This document shows positions 45,919 through 59,155 of a DNA stretch of 64,000 nucleotides, one piece after another. How positions within the stretch are numbered: the first letter of the stretch is position 1; every line of letters starts with the position of its first letter. The translations under genes and the position numbers were made by a program. Location of the stretch: contig VIRR01000536.1 of NCBI GenBank assembly GCA_008638375.1, positions 62,001 to 126,000 on the forward strand. The letters run 5' to 3'. The stretch is from Nyssa sinensis. Its lineage: Eukaryota > Streptophyta > Magnoliopsida > Cornales > Nyssaceae. The notes under the pieces are model-generated. The model worked only from the letters and a program-made list of their open reading frames with translations. It searched no databases and had not been told where the DNA came from.

Positions 45919-47937
45919 TGTGACCCTTGATTAAGTAGTAAAAATTGATGATTATGCTAAGAAACCTACTTCAAGTAGGGACTCTTACTAATTGAGTCTT
46001 ATTCCCATTAGGACTCCTCCTAACATAGTCCTATTCCTATTAGGACTCTCTTGTCAGAATACTAGTCCAAGTAGGACTCTTCCCAATAGAGTCCTACTTC
46101 TTTTAGGACTCTCTTGCCAAAGTTCTAGGACTCTCCTAACAGAGTCCCAATCCAAGTAGGACTCTTCTCGATAGAGTCCCACTTTCATTAGGACTCTTTT
46201 GTAAGAGTCCCAGTCCAACTAGGATTTTTCCCGATAGAGTCCCACTCCCGTTAGGACTCTTTATGATAGAGTCCCACTCTCGTTAAGACTCTCTTGCTAA
46301 AGTCCTAGTCCAAGTAAGACTATTTCCGATAGAGTCCCACTTTCGTTAGGACTCTCTTGACAGAGTCTCAATCCAAGTAGGACTCTTCCCGATTAAGTCC
46401 TACTCTCGTTAGGACTCTCTTGTTAGAGTCACAGTCCAAGTAGGATTCTACCCGATAGAGTCTCACTCCCATTAAGACTCTTCCTGATAGAGTCCCACTC
46501 CCGTTAGGACTTTTTTGCCCATCGGAGGGTGTTTCGATAATTTCGGCACCCTTTTGTCCACTAAGTGCATTTTGGTAATTTTGGAACAATCCTACCCTTA
46601 GTAGGATTTCCTAGTTACTTGAAAGGCATTTTTATAATTTCCATATCATTACTCACATGGGGCTAATTTGGTAATTTTAGCCCTTTGGTGATGGATTAGG
46701 GGTAAATTGGACATTTCATATGTCTTGTGACAATCTAGAGATTTTCTACTGAATTAGGGGCAATTTGGTAATCTTGAGTGGTAGTAGTCTATTTAGGCTT
46801 AATTAGGAATTTTCGCTTTTAGAGTTTCCATAAATCTGGTTGCTTGATATTTTCTTAAATGAAGATACATTAAACCAAGACGTTTTCATTTTACAGTTTA
46901 TTTTTTATTTAAATTCTATTTCTCTTTTATCTTATTGGCTCTTGCATGTAGACACCAATTCTATTGGTTCGTACAATGTCATAATTATTTATTAATTCAT
47001 TTAGTTAGGATAATCATTCTTATTTAATTTTTTATTTATTTAATTAGATAATTATCACTCAAGACATGATCCTAGCCCTCAACATTAGGGTTTCATCTTA
47101 GACCCTTAGATCAAATCCCTATATTTCCCTATAAATAGTGCCCCCAGGCCATCAGTTTTAAGAGACACAAAAATATGTGAAGGAAAGACGGTTTCCATAG
47201 CCTTACGCCGTTAGGTTAATTCTAGGTTTCTCTCTATAAGAACCCTCCCTCTCTTGAGGCTGAAGCCCTGCCGATTGAAAGCCTTTCTTCGCGAAGCTAG
47301 TCAAAGCGATGCATTCCAAACTAAAGAACAAGCCGAAGATCTACCCAATTGATGCCTCCGATCTAGATTTTCTTAGCCGAAATGCTGCCCAACTACCACG
47401 ACTGAAAAAGGTACACTCTCAAACCCTTAACAATTTTTTTTAGATCCGGTTGATCTCGCCTTTTTTTATCACTTTTGGTAAAAGAGAGTAAACCGGAGAA
47501 CTACGTGACTTTGATTCTGTTTTTTGAACGGATACGCAGGAAGCCTTCGGGCTTGAGTAAAATATTCTTTCTGTCTTTTCTATTTTGTCTTATTCTTTAC
47601 ATTAGATCTTTTATTATTTTATCGTTTCCAGGCTCACATCTCTCCTTTTAGTTTTCTCATGACAAAATGGCCTTGTAAGTGAATATTCGAGACCAATCCA
47701 TTCGGATCTGGCGGGGTGGGTGCCTAACACCTTCCCACTCCATACCTTAGCCCCCATATCCATGTTTTTTTTGGTTTTTTCTTTATTTTAGTGCCTTATT
47801 TTATTTGATCCATGTCAAGGAATCTTTAGAATGTAATTAGGAGACAAGGCGATGTAATTTTGATTATTTCATTCCATTTCAGTTTCGTTTTAATTATATA
47901 TGTTACAACGGGTTTGCTTGTTTCTTGCCCAAAAACA
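45919..47937 (+). repeat. Probable 5' LTR of a Tat/Ogre-like element (about 2.0 kb)
   Basis: The right boundary (...AAAAACA, 47,937) is set by the primer site at 47,941. The left boundary TGTGACCCTT (45,919) is a best guess. Inside are a minisatellite (45,965-46,530), a TATA-like CCCTATAAATAG (about 47,130), the 'gaactacgt...gatacgcagg' motif (47,498) and 'gggtgcctaacaccttccc' (about 47,719), all characteristic of Tat/Ogre-type LTRs. The partner LTR is not in the window. Confidence 0.65.
45965..46530. repeat. Minisatellite in the Tat/Ogre-like LTR
   Basis: It consists of degenerate repeats built on 'taggactct' and 'gatagagtccc', in about 31-bp half-units pairing into about 62-bp units, roughly nine higher-order copies. 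Apparent minus-strand ORFs across it are repeat artefacts. Confidence 0.85.
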
Positions 47938-47940
47938 AGT

Positions 47941-47950
47941 TGGCGACTCC
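47941..47950 (+). promoter_or_regulatory. Primer binding site of the Tat/Ogre-like element (tRNA-Arg type)
   Basis: TGGCGACTCC, three bases after the LTR end, resembles the tRNA-Arg-type primer site of Ogre-like elements. Only about ten to twelve bases match; downstream bases diverge. Confidence 0.62.
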
Positions 47951-50900
47951 TCAACTTCTCTATCCTCCATAAGAGGCATTCCTTCTCACCTTAAGGGAAG
48001 GAAACAGTCGGGATCCTTCCAAATCCACGAAAAGGGATGAATACATTTTCCTTTTTTCCAGTGTTGGTGCCTATAATGATACTCCATTGGGGAAGTGAAA
48101 AGGTTAGACTCGGTGAAGTATTCACTTCAAGGCTATTTTGTTTGTTTGTTTTACATTCATTTGATGTTTACATTGTATGATGGATGAATGGATGTATAGA
48201 TGTATGCTTGAATGTATGGATGAATGAATAAAAAAGAAATAAAATGTGAATACCTTGCACACACATCACTTCATAACATTTGTATTTGCACAACATACCC
48301 TCTAAACCTTAGATAGTTAGTAACCCTTGCCCCTTATGCTCACTCAGCTTGACAAGGGTCGCTGGTGAAAACCCTCCACTCCTTTATCAAATACCTCTTG
48401 ACCGGGGACACTACATTCTAGTGGCCTTAGGATGGTACGCAAAAAGGCGATGCGGTACCATTTGGCCATAGTCATTACAATCTAATGGCTGTGGGAGGTA
48501 TATGGCACCTCCTGTTAGAAGGGGAACCTTGAAACCTTTATCTGATCAAAGCGACATGCATATAATCTACCATAGATTCATGATTTAGGAATTTAAACTC
48601 AGTATTGGTAAGAAACACACGGATTTTTTCGCGCAATTTTGCAAAGTTAGAAAAATCCAGAAAGTCAAAAAAAATACCCCTCTCTGTTGGCTGATCGGCA
48701 CTGAGGTTAAAAGCCTCTATGTGCCGATCGGCACACACAGGTCAATCCCTTTGCTCTGTAAAATTTTGTCTAGTTTTCTAAAAATTTTTCAAAAAACTTT
48801 GCTTTTTTTTTTTTTCCTGAAAAACCAATTTTGCAAGCTGCAACGAGACTACAAATGAGACTTTCTTGGATTTTCCTTGACACCAAACATGTTAATAACA
48901 TAAGTGTTTTCTGAAAGCAAGTACCCACAACTGGCTTAGAAACGGATTAGTCGAGGTCAACAAAATGACTTTTAAAAGGAACTTTTTGGGTTTATTCTCA
49001 TCACATAAATCACTCGAGTTCTAATCATGTTTGGTCCTAGTAAAGGTCTGGATCAATTTCAAATGTTTTCCCAATCTTTTGGGAACCTTTCCCTCAAAAT
49101 CTAGAAATGAATTTCATTCAAGTCCCCCACTATGCCAAAATTTAGGGGCTAGGTTTGACTTTCAAGATTTCACAATTCAGATTATTTACTCGTTTTAGGA
49201 ATCAAGTCAGGTTCCAATCTAAGGCCCCCTCTTAATTCTTTCTGTCAGGCCAACCACTCAAGATAGGTTTCAATTCATTTTCAAGAGTCACCTCTTTTTA
49301 GGATCTTCATCTCATTAATCAAGGTTCATCTTGACCACTCTGGTAGGGTCTAATAAATTCTATTGGGATTACATCTTTCCAACTTTTAGGGACTTCTTGC
49401 TCATTCAAGCAAACCATTCCATCCTCTTAGGACTTAGCAACTACCTAGGCATTATGGCCCTACCCTTTTTCAAAAACAAACAAAAAAAAAATTCGCTCTT
49501 TGTTGACCAATCGGCACACAAGAAATGACAATCGGCACTCAGGGAGTGACGATCGGCACTCAATACCAAAAACTCCCTATTCTGCTGACCGATTGGCACC
49601 CATCTTCTCTACACGTGAAAAATCCAAATTCTTCCACATATATCATTCTCATGTTGATCATATTCTCTTGAGTTAAACTTCAAATGGTTCATTTCTTCAT
49701 TGAGTTAAATACTTCACCAACAATATTTTTAGAATGTTTCCATCATTACTTCACGTAGATTCCAAATCATTTCTTGGTTACCATGTGTGGTTAGAATTTT
49801 TTCGCTCAAGATCTGTTAAAGTCTTTTAGCAATCGTAATTCCATGGCTAGAATTTGTCTTGAATTTGGTGGTATGGAATGCACCGGGCCAACATTTTTAA
49901 TCCAATCAATTAGTGGGGTCCATCGTGTAAAATCTCATGTATCCATTCCTTACAAATCAAACTTTTTTTTTTTGTCTTCATTGCGGGACCAATGAAAATC
50001 TCATTCCTGAATCAAAGTGGATCATGAGATTCATGTGAAAAAAAAAAGGTCTGCCAACATCTTTTTTTTATAGACTTTCAAATGTCGTTGTTTCTTAGAT
50101 TTTCAAAAAAAATAAAAATAAAAACCAAAAACAAAAACAAAACTTTTTTCAAATTTGTCTTTCAAGTTCTCTAATTTTTTGAAAAGAAAAAGAGGTTGTC
50201 GCTTTTTAAAACAAAAGAAAATATTTTTGCCCTTCTCTTTTCAATTTTTTTTCCCTTTAAAAAGAAAAAAGGGGTCTTTCCTTAAAATAAAAAAAAAAAA
50301 AAAAAGGTTTCCTTTCTTTGGAATTGTTTTCCAAGTGTCTTTTAAAAAATAAAATAGAAATGAGAGGGTCAAGTTCTTTCATAGTTTTTAGATGAAGTCA
50401 AATTCAAATTGTTTGGAACCCCTTCTAATCGCTCTATGTCATCCTATTCCATCTCGTTAGGATTTTATTTCATTGTCCCATCTCATTAGGACTCAATTTC
50501 ACTTCGTTTAGATTCAATTCCTTTCCATGAGTCTTCTCTACTCTCAATTCTTTAGGAATCTTTTCCCCATCAACTTTTGTTCAAGTTCTAGGCATTATCT
50601 TTTCTCACTCCATTTGAGTCTAATCCATTCTATGTCGTTAGGATTGCATCTTTCTAACTTTTAGAAATTCCGTCTTTATTCAAGCACATTTCCTCACCCT
50701 TTTAATAGAGGGGCTACTTAGGCCTCATGACCCTAGTTTTTTATTTTTTATTTTTTATTTTTTATTTTTTATTTCTTTTCTTAAAAAAAAATCAAAAATC
50801 AAAAAAATCAAAAAATCAAAAAAATTGAAAAAGTTCAAAATACAAAATTCAAAATTCAAATTCATTTGTGTTTCCTTTTCTACTAAGGAATGGTTTTCAT

Positions 50901-51077
50901 TCCCTTAGTGATTTAGATCATCAATGAATTGAGTTTATTGTTTTAAATCAAAGAGTTTTAGATTGATGGCTTGGATTCTAACTCGCTTTTATCTATTTAG
51001 CATCAAGGAAAGGTTTGACAAGATTGGACTTCCCATTGAACTTGAGACATAGGTTTGAACTTAATTCTACAACAGAG
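47951..51077 (+). other. Leader/5' internal region of the Tat/Ogre-like element
   Basis: No intact ORF. 'gatcggcac'-type motifs cluster at 48,673-48,740 and 49,502-49,600. A roughly 120-bp segment at about 49,346-49,470 recurs diverged at about 50,612-50,735 ('acatctttccaacttttag' versus 'gcatctttctaacttttag'). Long A/T homopolymer-rich stretches lie at 50,041-50,310 and 50,735-50,830. Confidence 0.55.
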
Positions 51078-52190
51078 ATGAAGTCTGATTCAATCATGGC
51101 TGCTTTCAATGAGTGTAAGGTACTTCTTGCTAATCTCTTGGCTCGATAAGACTACATGATGGCTGAGCAAGCCCACTTCCATGAACAGTTGGCCCAACTA
51201 TCCCAAATAGTCCAAAACATGGCCAAACCACAACAACCAATCCTTTCAACCCCCATCAACCTAACCAACACCTTGTCAACCTATCCCCTTCCGAATATCC
51301 CAACTGATAGCTCAGCCTACCATTTCTCCATCACTCCACCATCAAAAGGCCATCTTCAAGAAGTGCTATCACAGGCCCAAACTACGTCCATGAACCCTTT
51401 TGATGCCTATTGGCCGAAGAATGTGTCAATTCACAAGAGAAAAAGCCCATCGGTGTTAATGAAAATATGGATCCAACGATCAACATAGAGACAGTTGGTA
51501 ATCATGAAGGTCTCTCTTTATTTCGAGCCCATCTACCCCTCAAACTCAAGGCTTCCCAATTCAGGAAGTTTGATGGCACCAACTACCCAAAGACTCAATT
51601 GGAGTTTATATCCATGAGATGCAATCTCTAGGGGTTTTTTTTTAACATATGGTCCAATTATTTCATGATACCCTAGTGGAAGGAGCTCTCTACTGGTTCC
51701 TATATAACAGAAAAAACCAAACTTGGGAAGACGTTTGCAATGAATTTGTTGAACAATACAAGCACGACACTCATTAAACTATGAGACAAGATGTTAAGAA
51801 AGAACAAGAGGGAAATACAAAAGGCAACTTTCTTATCAAGCCAAATGTGTCAAACTCCCAACAATCCATCTCTCAAATTATCACTTCTATTGGTTCACCA
51901 CCTCCAAGAGCATATCAGAGGCGTACACTGCATACATACTCAAACTTGTCTACATCACTAAGTGAAGTTTTTGAAAAGTTCCATAAGAAGGGGTATCTTC
52001 AACCATTGGACCCAAAGCCTCCTCCAAATCCACTACCAAAGACCTACAATCCAAACCAACATTGTTTTTATCACCAAGGGGTTGGCCACGCTACCATCAA
52101 TGCCAATCACTGAAGCATGCCATTCAAGACCTAATTGACAATAAGATCATTGGCCTCCTCCTCTAAGTACCAATTACAATCAATTCGCAG
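51078..52190 (+). pseudogene. gag: gag of the Tat/Ogre-like element, broken
   Basis: The likely start is the ATG at 51,078; a TAA follows at 51,147-51,149 and the frame continues MMAEQAHFHEQLAQLSQ. A frameshift near 51,410-51,480 leads to LKLKASQFRKFDGTNYPKTQ (normally PKFDG...DP). More stops lie near 51,630 and 51,675. From 51,781 the C-terminal part reads LSEVFEKFHKKGYLQPLDPK, then YNPNQHCFYHQGVGH, a zinc-knuckle-like segment of Tat/Ogre Gag with the last Cys lost. Further traces (HAIQDLIDNK-like) run to about 52,160 out of frame. No protease or polymerase follows. Confidence 0.75.
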
Positions 52191-55100
52191 TCAAAGAGTG
52201 GAGATATTAAAGATGGATTTCAAGAAGTTGAACTTCTCAAGACAAAGATCATTCTTTTATTCTTTATGGATAAATTACATCTGTTTTTCCTCATGTTTTA
52301 ATAAAGATTATCTTAGGAAACTTTCAACAAAATGTTTGCAAGATTCATCTTGATTCTTTAAGAAAATAAATATCATCAAATTCATAATAAGATTAAATGT
52401 GTTGAATCTAAGCACCATCCAAAGAAGATAATCATGATCCTAAGCACACATCGACATCGTGAGTCTCAACAATGTGATTGTTTCCTAAAAGCAAGCAATT
52501 CCAAGGATAGGAGGCAATCACTTGGGAAACCAAATCTGTCTTATCACCGATATCAAAGATATCCACTTACAAATCCTTTGAGCCCACTTGATTGACCTTT
52601 TCTTTCTTAAACCTATCTACTAAACATTGGGGAGGGAGGGGGAAAGCCTACTATGTGTGCACTCTCACAATCCCATCGTCGAAGAATCAAATAGCAAAGA
52701 GAAGAAACATCTTTGTCCTATGTAAAAGAAAACATTTTCAAGCAAGGAAGTGAAAATCATCAAAGAAGAATCAAAAGCAAAGAAAAGAAAATCTTGCCTC
52801 ATTGAAGGAAAGCTTTTCCAAGCAAGAAAGTGATAAAACAATTATTAAGGAAGAGTCAAAAAGCAAAGAAAATAAAATCTTTGCTCATCAAAAGAAGCAT
52901 TTTTCAAGCGAGAAAGTAAGAAATCAGTCACTCAAGCCTTGTATGTCTCAAAGAGAGAAACGAACTACGTTAGACCTGATTCTCCAAAAAAGAGATACGT
53001 AGGCAGCCTAAGATGTTACTTTAGGCTCAATCATGAAGGTCATGCTAAGAATCAATCATGCACAAGAAAGGTTATACACATCAAAGCTATGCACGTCAAA
53101 GAGATGCACACAAGGGGCTTGGTACCATGAACACGGGTTTTTAGGTCTTATATACCTTTTATTTGGTAAACCTTACCCTAGCCTACGTTTCGTCCCTAAT
53201 ACTAAAACTACCTTGAGGTCTTGCTTACTTAAGGGATTTGTCATATTTCAACTAAGAACTCTTTCAAAGGGTCTTACAAATAAATAGGTCATGTAACAAA
53301 CGATTTTAGACAATGAGCTTCCTCCTTACCTATTTGCACCACATTGCTTCTTCATTCTTCACCCACTTTTTGAAAGAACTCATCAAGGGACTCATTGCCT
53401 ACCTAGTTGCACCAAATTACTTTCTCACTTTTTGAAGTAATTCGTCCTTGCTTCACAAGGGGCTCTCTTATGCCTTGTTCATTCTAAGAGTAACTCATAC
53501 TTTCAATTATACAATTTTCTCTAATCAATGGGCTCCTTCATGCCAATATAAAGACCTTTTTTTTCATCTAAAGGGTTCCATTTCTCATTTTTCATGCCTT
53601 AACAACTTTGCCCATATCATGGGTAAAGTCTCCATCACTTTGGTTCACCCAAAATTTCTTTCATCCAATATACTCAGTCAAATGCACAATCTGTTGTGAA
53701 GATCAATGATTCTCATTTTCTCAAATGATCAGATTGAATCATACTCAAAACAAATACTTTGAAGTTTTAAAATGAATCTCCCGAATCATTGGGAAGTGCA
53801 AAAAAAGATTTTATCCATGAACTTGAAGATAAGTCTTTAGCGGATCAAGTCTCCTAAGAATTCATACCCAGAATTCACAGCTCAAGCATATTTTCCCAAA
53901 CCATCTTCAAAGATGGACAATCTCACCACTTGAAACCAAGCAATGGTTTTTTTGGCCTAAATAAACAACTTGATTGCCAGTGATCTAGGGGCTAGCAGAG
54001 TTCAAGCCAAAATTCAAAAATTTCTCTAAATGAGAAATTCTTTTCAAAAATGGAAAAAACATGTTTCACAACATTTTCTCTTATTCAATGAGAACATTTC
54101 TTTACTCCTATCTAAGTAAGTACATCCCCTTCACTCCTATCTAAGTTGAGCATATTCTCCTTCCTCCTCTTTAAGTTGAGTAAATTTTATATTTCTCTAG
54201 CTGAGGTAAGAGTTCTTCATCAATATAAGTTTTTCATACCTTTTCACACTCCTATCTAAGTTGAGTTATACCTCCTTCTATCTAGGTCAAGGCTGTTTTT
54301 TGCATATCTTGTCTCTCATCTATCCTAGGCAAGCATTTCCATCAACTCCTATCATTAGTTGAGTGTATTGCTTTGAGTGTAACCCCTTTCAAAGTCGAGT
54401 TTACTTCTTGTTCTCCTACCCTAGGAAAGAGTTGAGCAACATGACCTTATGGTCTGAAACTCAATCAAATTCTTCTCCATGAAGTCATACTGAATTCCAT
54501 CATTGTAATGGAGTTAACCTAATTCATCTCCCCATTGAGTCATAATCAAACATTCCCCATGGAGTCTTCACTTTCTACACAAGTCGTCTAAGAATGCATT
54601 TCATAAACCTATTAGGATAGAGTTCCCTATTAGGTAAAATGTCTGAGGACGTAATCCATCTAGGTAAAAATCATCTGAGGACATAATCCATCTAGGAAAA
54701 AACATTTGAGGACGTAATCCATCTCAGCAAAACGTCTGAGGACGTAATCCATCTCGGCAAAACTGTTTGAGGACGTAATCCATCTTGACGAATGTCTGAT
54801 GACATAATCCATCTTGGTAAAAACGTCTGAGGACGTACTCCATCTCGGCAAACGTCTGAGGATGTAATCCATCTCAGCAAACATATGAGGATGTAATCCA
54901 TCTCAGCTAACTGTCTGAGGATGTAATCCATCTTGATAAAATCATCTGAAGATGTAATCCATCTAGGCAAAACATTTGAGGGCGTAATCCCTCTTGGCAA
55001 TCCGTTTGTTAAGGATATAATCTTATTAAAATTCTATTAGGATAGAATTTATTTTTGAAGAATCCTACTAGGATGGCATTCATTTCGGGTAAGTCATCTG

Positions 55101-55220
55101 AGGACACATTTTATCAGCCTATTAGGATAGCATTCCTTTTAAGAAAGTCGTCTAAGGACGCAAATTCGTTATCTTGTTAGGATAGCATTCATTTTAGGTA
55201 ACTCATTTTATCAGCCTATT
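52191..55220 (+). other. 3' internal region of the Tat/Ogre-like element, no pol
   Basis: No RT, RNase H or integrase motif is visible. Three diverged repeats of about 75-90 bp ('agcaaagaaaagaaa', 'ttcaagcaaggaagtg') lie at 52,690-52,930. At 52,962 'gaactacgt...gatacgtaggcagcc' repeats the LTR motif of 47,498. A CT-rich, poorly structured stretch follows. About 30-bp tandem repeats fill 54,640-55,010 and related 'ttaggatagcatt' units reach 55,215. The region is cut at 55,221 by element C. Confidence 0.55.
54640..55010. repeat. Minisatellite, about 30-bp unit
   Basis: Roughly twelve copies of a unit like 'ctgaggacgtaatccatct' plus about ten variable bases. Such arrays are usual between pol and the 3' LTR of Tat/Ogre-like elements. 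The 74-102-codon minus-strand frames across it are products of the repeat period. Confidence 0.9.
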
Positions 55221-57965
55221 TGTAGAGATCTGAAAAATGGGATAAATTTTTCATTTTTGTCGGTAGGGCACTATACATGCACCATTTGTCGGTAAGGCAC
55301 TACATATGCATCATTTAGCTATAAGTCATATTTAGAGGCATATTTTGATGTTTCATAGAAGAGAAATATGATTAGAATATAACAATATACCTCCTATAGA
55401 AATTTGATCATATTCAGAGATAGTTTCAAAAATGGACCATAAAGGACGTCCCGGGTGGCCCGGGTGGAACCGGCCAAACCCGGCCACAGGTGAAAATTAT
55501 TATTTTAAAAATTTTCATTTAAAATAATTTTAAAAACTTTGGCTAAAATAAAATATCGAATTGAGGCATTTCGAGATGGGTTGTAGTGTAACGAGGTCCC
55601 AGATTCATTAAGGGCAAAATAGTCTTTTTGCTACTTTGTCCCTTTACTATAAATATAGCCCCCTTACTGTAAAAATATCATTTCCTGGTCTGAGATACAG
55701 CAGAAGTCGTGCATGGGAGAGAAAATGTGAGAAAACCTAGGGTTTTCAAGTTTCAAGCCACTAAAACACACATCTAAGATAGGATTCTCACAAGACTTCC
55801 TTCTAGGAAGTTGTTCCCCACGTCAAGGGCTATGTTCTCATTGATCGGTTCGGCTACACAGCGAACAAAACTCCTTAGGGTTGAGAAAAACCCTTTTTGG
55901 TATGATATCTTGCTAAGTTAGGAATAGATTTAAGTTTCCTTGCTCTTTTTATAAGTTGATTGAAGAATTTATATGTTTATTTGATGTTAGAAACTCACTT
56001 AGGATGTCGTTGCTTTGAAAACTTAGAGTTGGTAGTTTATACACTTGTGTGTTCCTTGAGTTATTTGAGAAATTGTTCAAATGATGAAGATGTGATTTGA
56101 ATATGTGTTTATATCATTGTATTATGGCTTACGTTCATGTGGATAGGTTTTGTGTTTTTGGAGATATGGTTAGTTAATGCTTTGATGCTTGGTGTAAATA
56201 TGTGTTCTTTGAGAATTGGTGAAGTAGTGAACATGTAGCATGAGTCTGTGTTTAAATTGATTGTATATGGCATGTGCTCATGTGAAGGAAGTCTTGGGAT
56301 TTGAAAGTTAAAATTTACTTTAAGTTTAATGCATTATTAAAGGCATACTCCATGTATTTGATAAAATGCCCCATTGGAATTGCATAGAAAAATCAAGGCA
56401 TGTTGGCATAGTGTGAGTCCTTTAAAACACGGCGTGAGTTGAGCATTTTGGTGCTATGCATTATGAGGGTGTAGATCCTAGGGTGAAAAATCCAAAATTT
56501 GGCCATTGGTACTCGCATGCCAACTGGGTCCGAACCGTGAAGCGAGACATACATTAGTACTTGCATGCCAACGGGGAAGAACCGTGAAACGAGACATGGG
56601 TGTGGCATAGAGTTGCATGTATATGTCATGCATATTGACATTACATAGTATTGAGGGATTGGAGGGTTATAGCTTGTAAATGTACACTTGTACATGCCAC
56701 GCCTTAAATTTTGTTCCTTGCATTAGCATTATGACATACCAGCAGTTGAGCTGACCCCTTGTGGGATATCATATTACAGATGAGGCTCCAGATACTTGAG
56801 ACTTATTGAAGTCTTGGAGAAAGAAAGGAAAATGGACTACGAATAAGATTTGGCCCTCGGGGCATTAAATTTTGAGTTGTATAAAGGCATAAGCCCTGAG
56901 ACCATGTGTGTTTATTTGTATACACCTTGTATATTATAAAAACAATGGGTAAGGTCCTATATATTGTAATGAGCATGAGATTGTGATGTTTTAAAATTCA
57001 AGTACATGGGTATATATGATAGATTGTCTATTAAATGATGTATATTTAAGTTTCCATGAATTTGTGGCCACCGAGTGAGGGTGGGATGTATAAACCCTTA
57101 TATATGTATAAAGTATTGTGAATATTAGGTGGAAAAAAGGCTTAGAAAACAAAGGAGGCTATGTTGAAATTTTATGAAAATTAAAAAAATTGTTAAGTGT
57201 GTAAAATACCTTTTAAATAGGTAGGAAGGATGTCAAAAAGGGGGGTTTAGAAACCTTGAAGAAATAGGCTAAAATTGGAAGAATATTAGCTTGAAAAACT
57301 TTGGAAAAAAAATTAGAAGACAAAGAAATTTGTGGCAAAAAATAGAGAAATTTGCTCTGTGCCGCTACAGTAATTCTGTAGAAAAATGAAAAAAATTGCT
57401 CTCTATCGTTACAGTAACAACCTAGCTCCTGCCCCTGCCGCACACCCCCGCACGTGCGCCTGTGCACCTAGCACCCGCGCGCCCTGCGCACCCCACGCCG
57501 CGTGCTGCTGCCTGCCCCTTGATGCATGCTGCTTGATAGCCTTGGGTACCCAGCCCTCACCTCCATGACACCTACCCTCTTTGGCCATTTTCTTAGCCAC
57601 GTTTGGCCACTTCTTTAGACAAGTCTTGGTAGACTTTTTAGCCTCTTTTTTTGAGCCTATGTTCTAGGATATTTGGGGCCCATTTAAGCCATTATTCTAA
57701 GGCATTTTTAAAGATGTTTTGGGGCTATTTTAGAGACCCTTCTTGACATGATTTAAACCTATTTTGAATAATGATTATGAGAGATATTTAATTGACATTA
57801 GAAGACCATTTTGGTTAAGTCTAGTAGCAAGTTTTCATTTCAAATATTGGGGAAACATGGGGGAATAAATGCATAATCAAGCATATTTATTAAATTATAT
57901 CATTTATTAATTCTTTTAATTCATTTTCATTCACTCCCCAAGTTTTGGAAATTCGGGGCGTGACA
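55221..57965 (+). repeat. 5' LTR of chromovirus element C (2,745 bp)
   Basis: It runs from TGTAGAGATC to GGGGCGTGACA and is followed by a primer site. The first 2.0 kb matches 61,998-64,000 closely. It shares with LTR1-3 the 'gagggtgtagatcc' and 'gggatatcatattacaga' segments but lacks their TA/tRNA-like block. A GC-rich insert lies at about 57,425-57,520. The five bases before it are CTATT; the matching right flank is outside the window. Confidence 0.93.
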
Positions 57966-57968
57966 ACG

Positions 57969-57985
57969 TGGTATCAGAGCTTAGG
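57969..57985 (+). promoter_or_regulatory. Primer binding site of element C (tRNA-iMet type)
   Basis: TGGTATCAGAGCTTAGG lies three bases after the LTR. Confidence 0.92.
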
Positions 57986-59155
57986 TTCAAATTCCTAGAG
58001 ACCGTGGGGTGTTGTTGAACACCCTAGGACCACGACACATGACTTGATTTTTTTTTGTAAGCAATGTGAGTTGTGTGAGAATTTGTTATATGTATAGTAT
58101 GATATATTATACATATTGCTGTAAAGTGTAAACTGTTGACATGTACATGCATAATATTCTTTTAATAACTATGTCTAATGTGATCCATGAAAGATTATTA
58201 CCTAGCTATAAAAGTGAGAAATAATGAAAAAAAAAAATTATGAAATTTTAAATGAACAAATGCCAATAAGGTAGTAAACCGTAAATTAAAAGACACATAA
58301 AACCTTAGAATGCTAAAGTAAGAATTGAGAGTTGTAGAGATCCTTGTGTATGGACTAGATAGTGGATACTCAGAATATTTGTACATAAAATTTGAGGGAC
58401 ACTCTTGTGTTAAACTCTCTTGTAGAGAGATGTATTATTTTTGGAGGGCATTCACTTAGGGTTGAGTATTGCGTATCAAAGGTAGTTGTTGCCTTATAGA
58501 CTAAATACGATAGACCTTGTTGGCTCTACCACATCCACAGTTAGATTTTAAACCTCCAGCATCACATGTTGTGATTATATGTTACTTAATGCTATGCTAT
58601 GATGCATGATTACGTGATTTGGGGCTGTGAGATGCATGATATAGGTAATGTGTGTATTGACATGACTTTATGTGATAACTTGGTATATAATTACGTGCAT
58701 AATAGATTGGTGCTTGTTTACCTTTATGATGCCATGTAGCATTATGGGAGAATGCTATGGGATGTAGAATACATTAAATGAGTAGAAGCTAAATTTTTAA
58801 ATGATGTTTATTTCTACTATAGGATGCTATCCAAAACACTGGGTTGAGGTAGAGTAGGTCGAGGGAGAGGGAGAACTTTAGTTCTCAAACCTCTATCAAT
58901 CTTGGTAGCCGGATTGACGTGAGATTTAGGATCTAATGTCTTGGAACAGTAGGTAGGGTTTAGACCTTAAGTTAGTTAGACTAGTTGAATACTAGCATGA
59001 CTTGGACATGTGTGTATTGTACAACTTAAATAAATTTTTACTTGTGAAAGACTATGTTAGAACTCGATATTATTTGTTTTTATTATAAATAATGGGTGGG
59101 AATAGTTAATGTAAGTTATATGAGTGTTGATTAAACAAGTACGTCATATCATATT
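57986..59155 (+). other. Leader of element C; gag deleted
   Basis: Non-coding. Parts match the A/B leader (for example 58,180-58,480, 'gattattacctagctataaa' and the block up to 'cacttagggttg'). At about 59,150 it joins directly to the C-terminal part of protease, so gag and the protease active site are missing. Confidence 0.72.

Noticed and set aside
54660..55000. Repetitive minus-strand ORFs (R-W-I-T-S-S and E-M-D-Y-V patterns)
   Set aside because: They are produced by the ~30-bp minisatellite period, which stays open by chance; no start context or homolog is evident.
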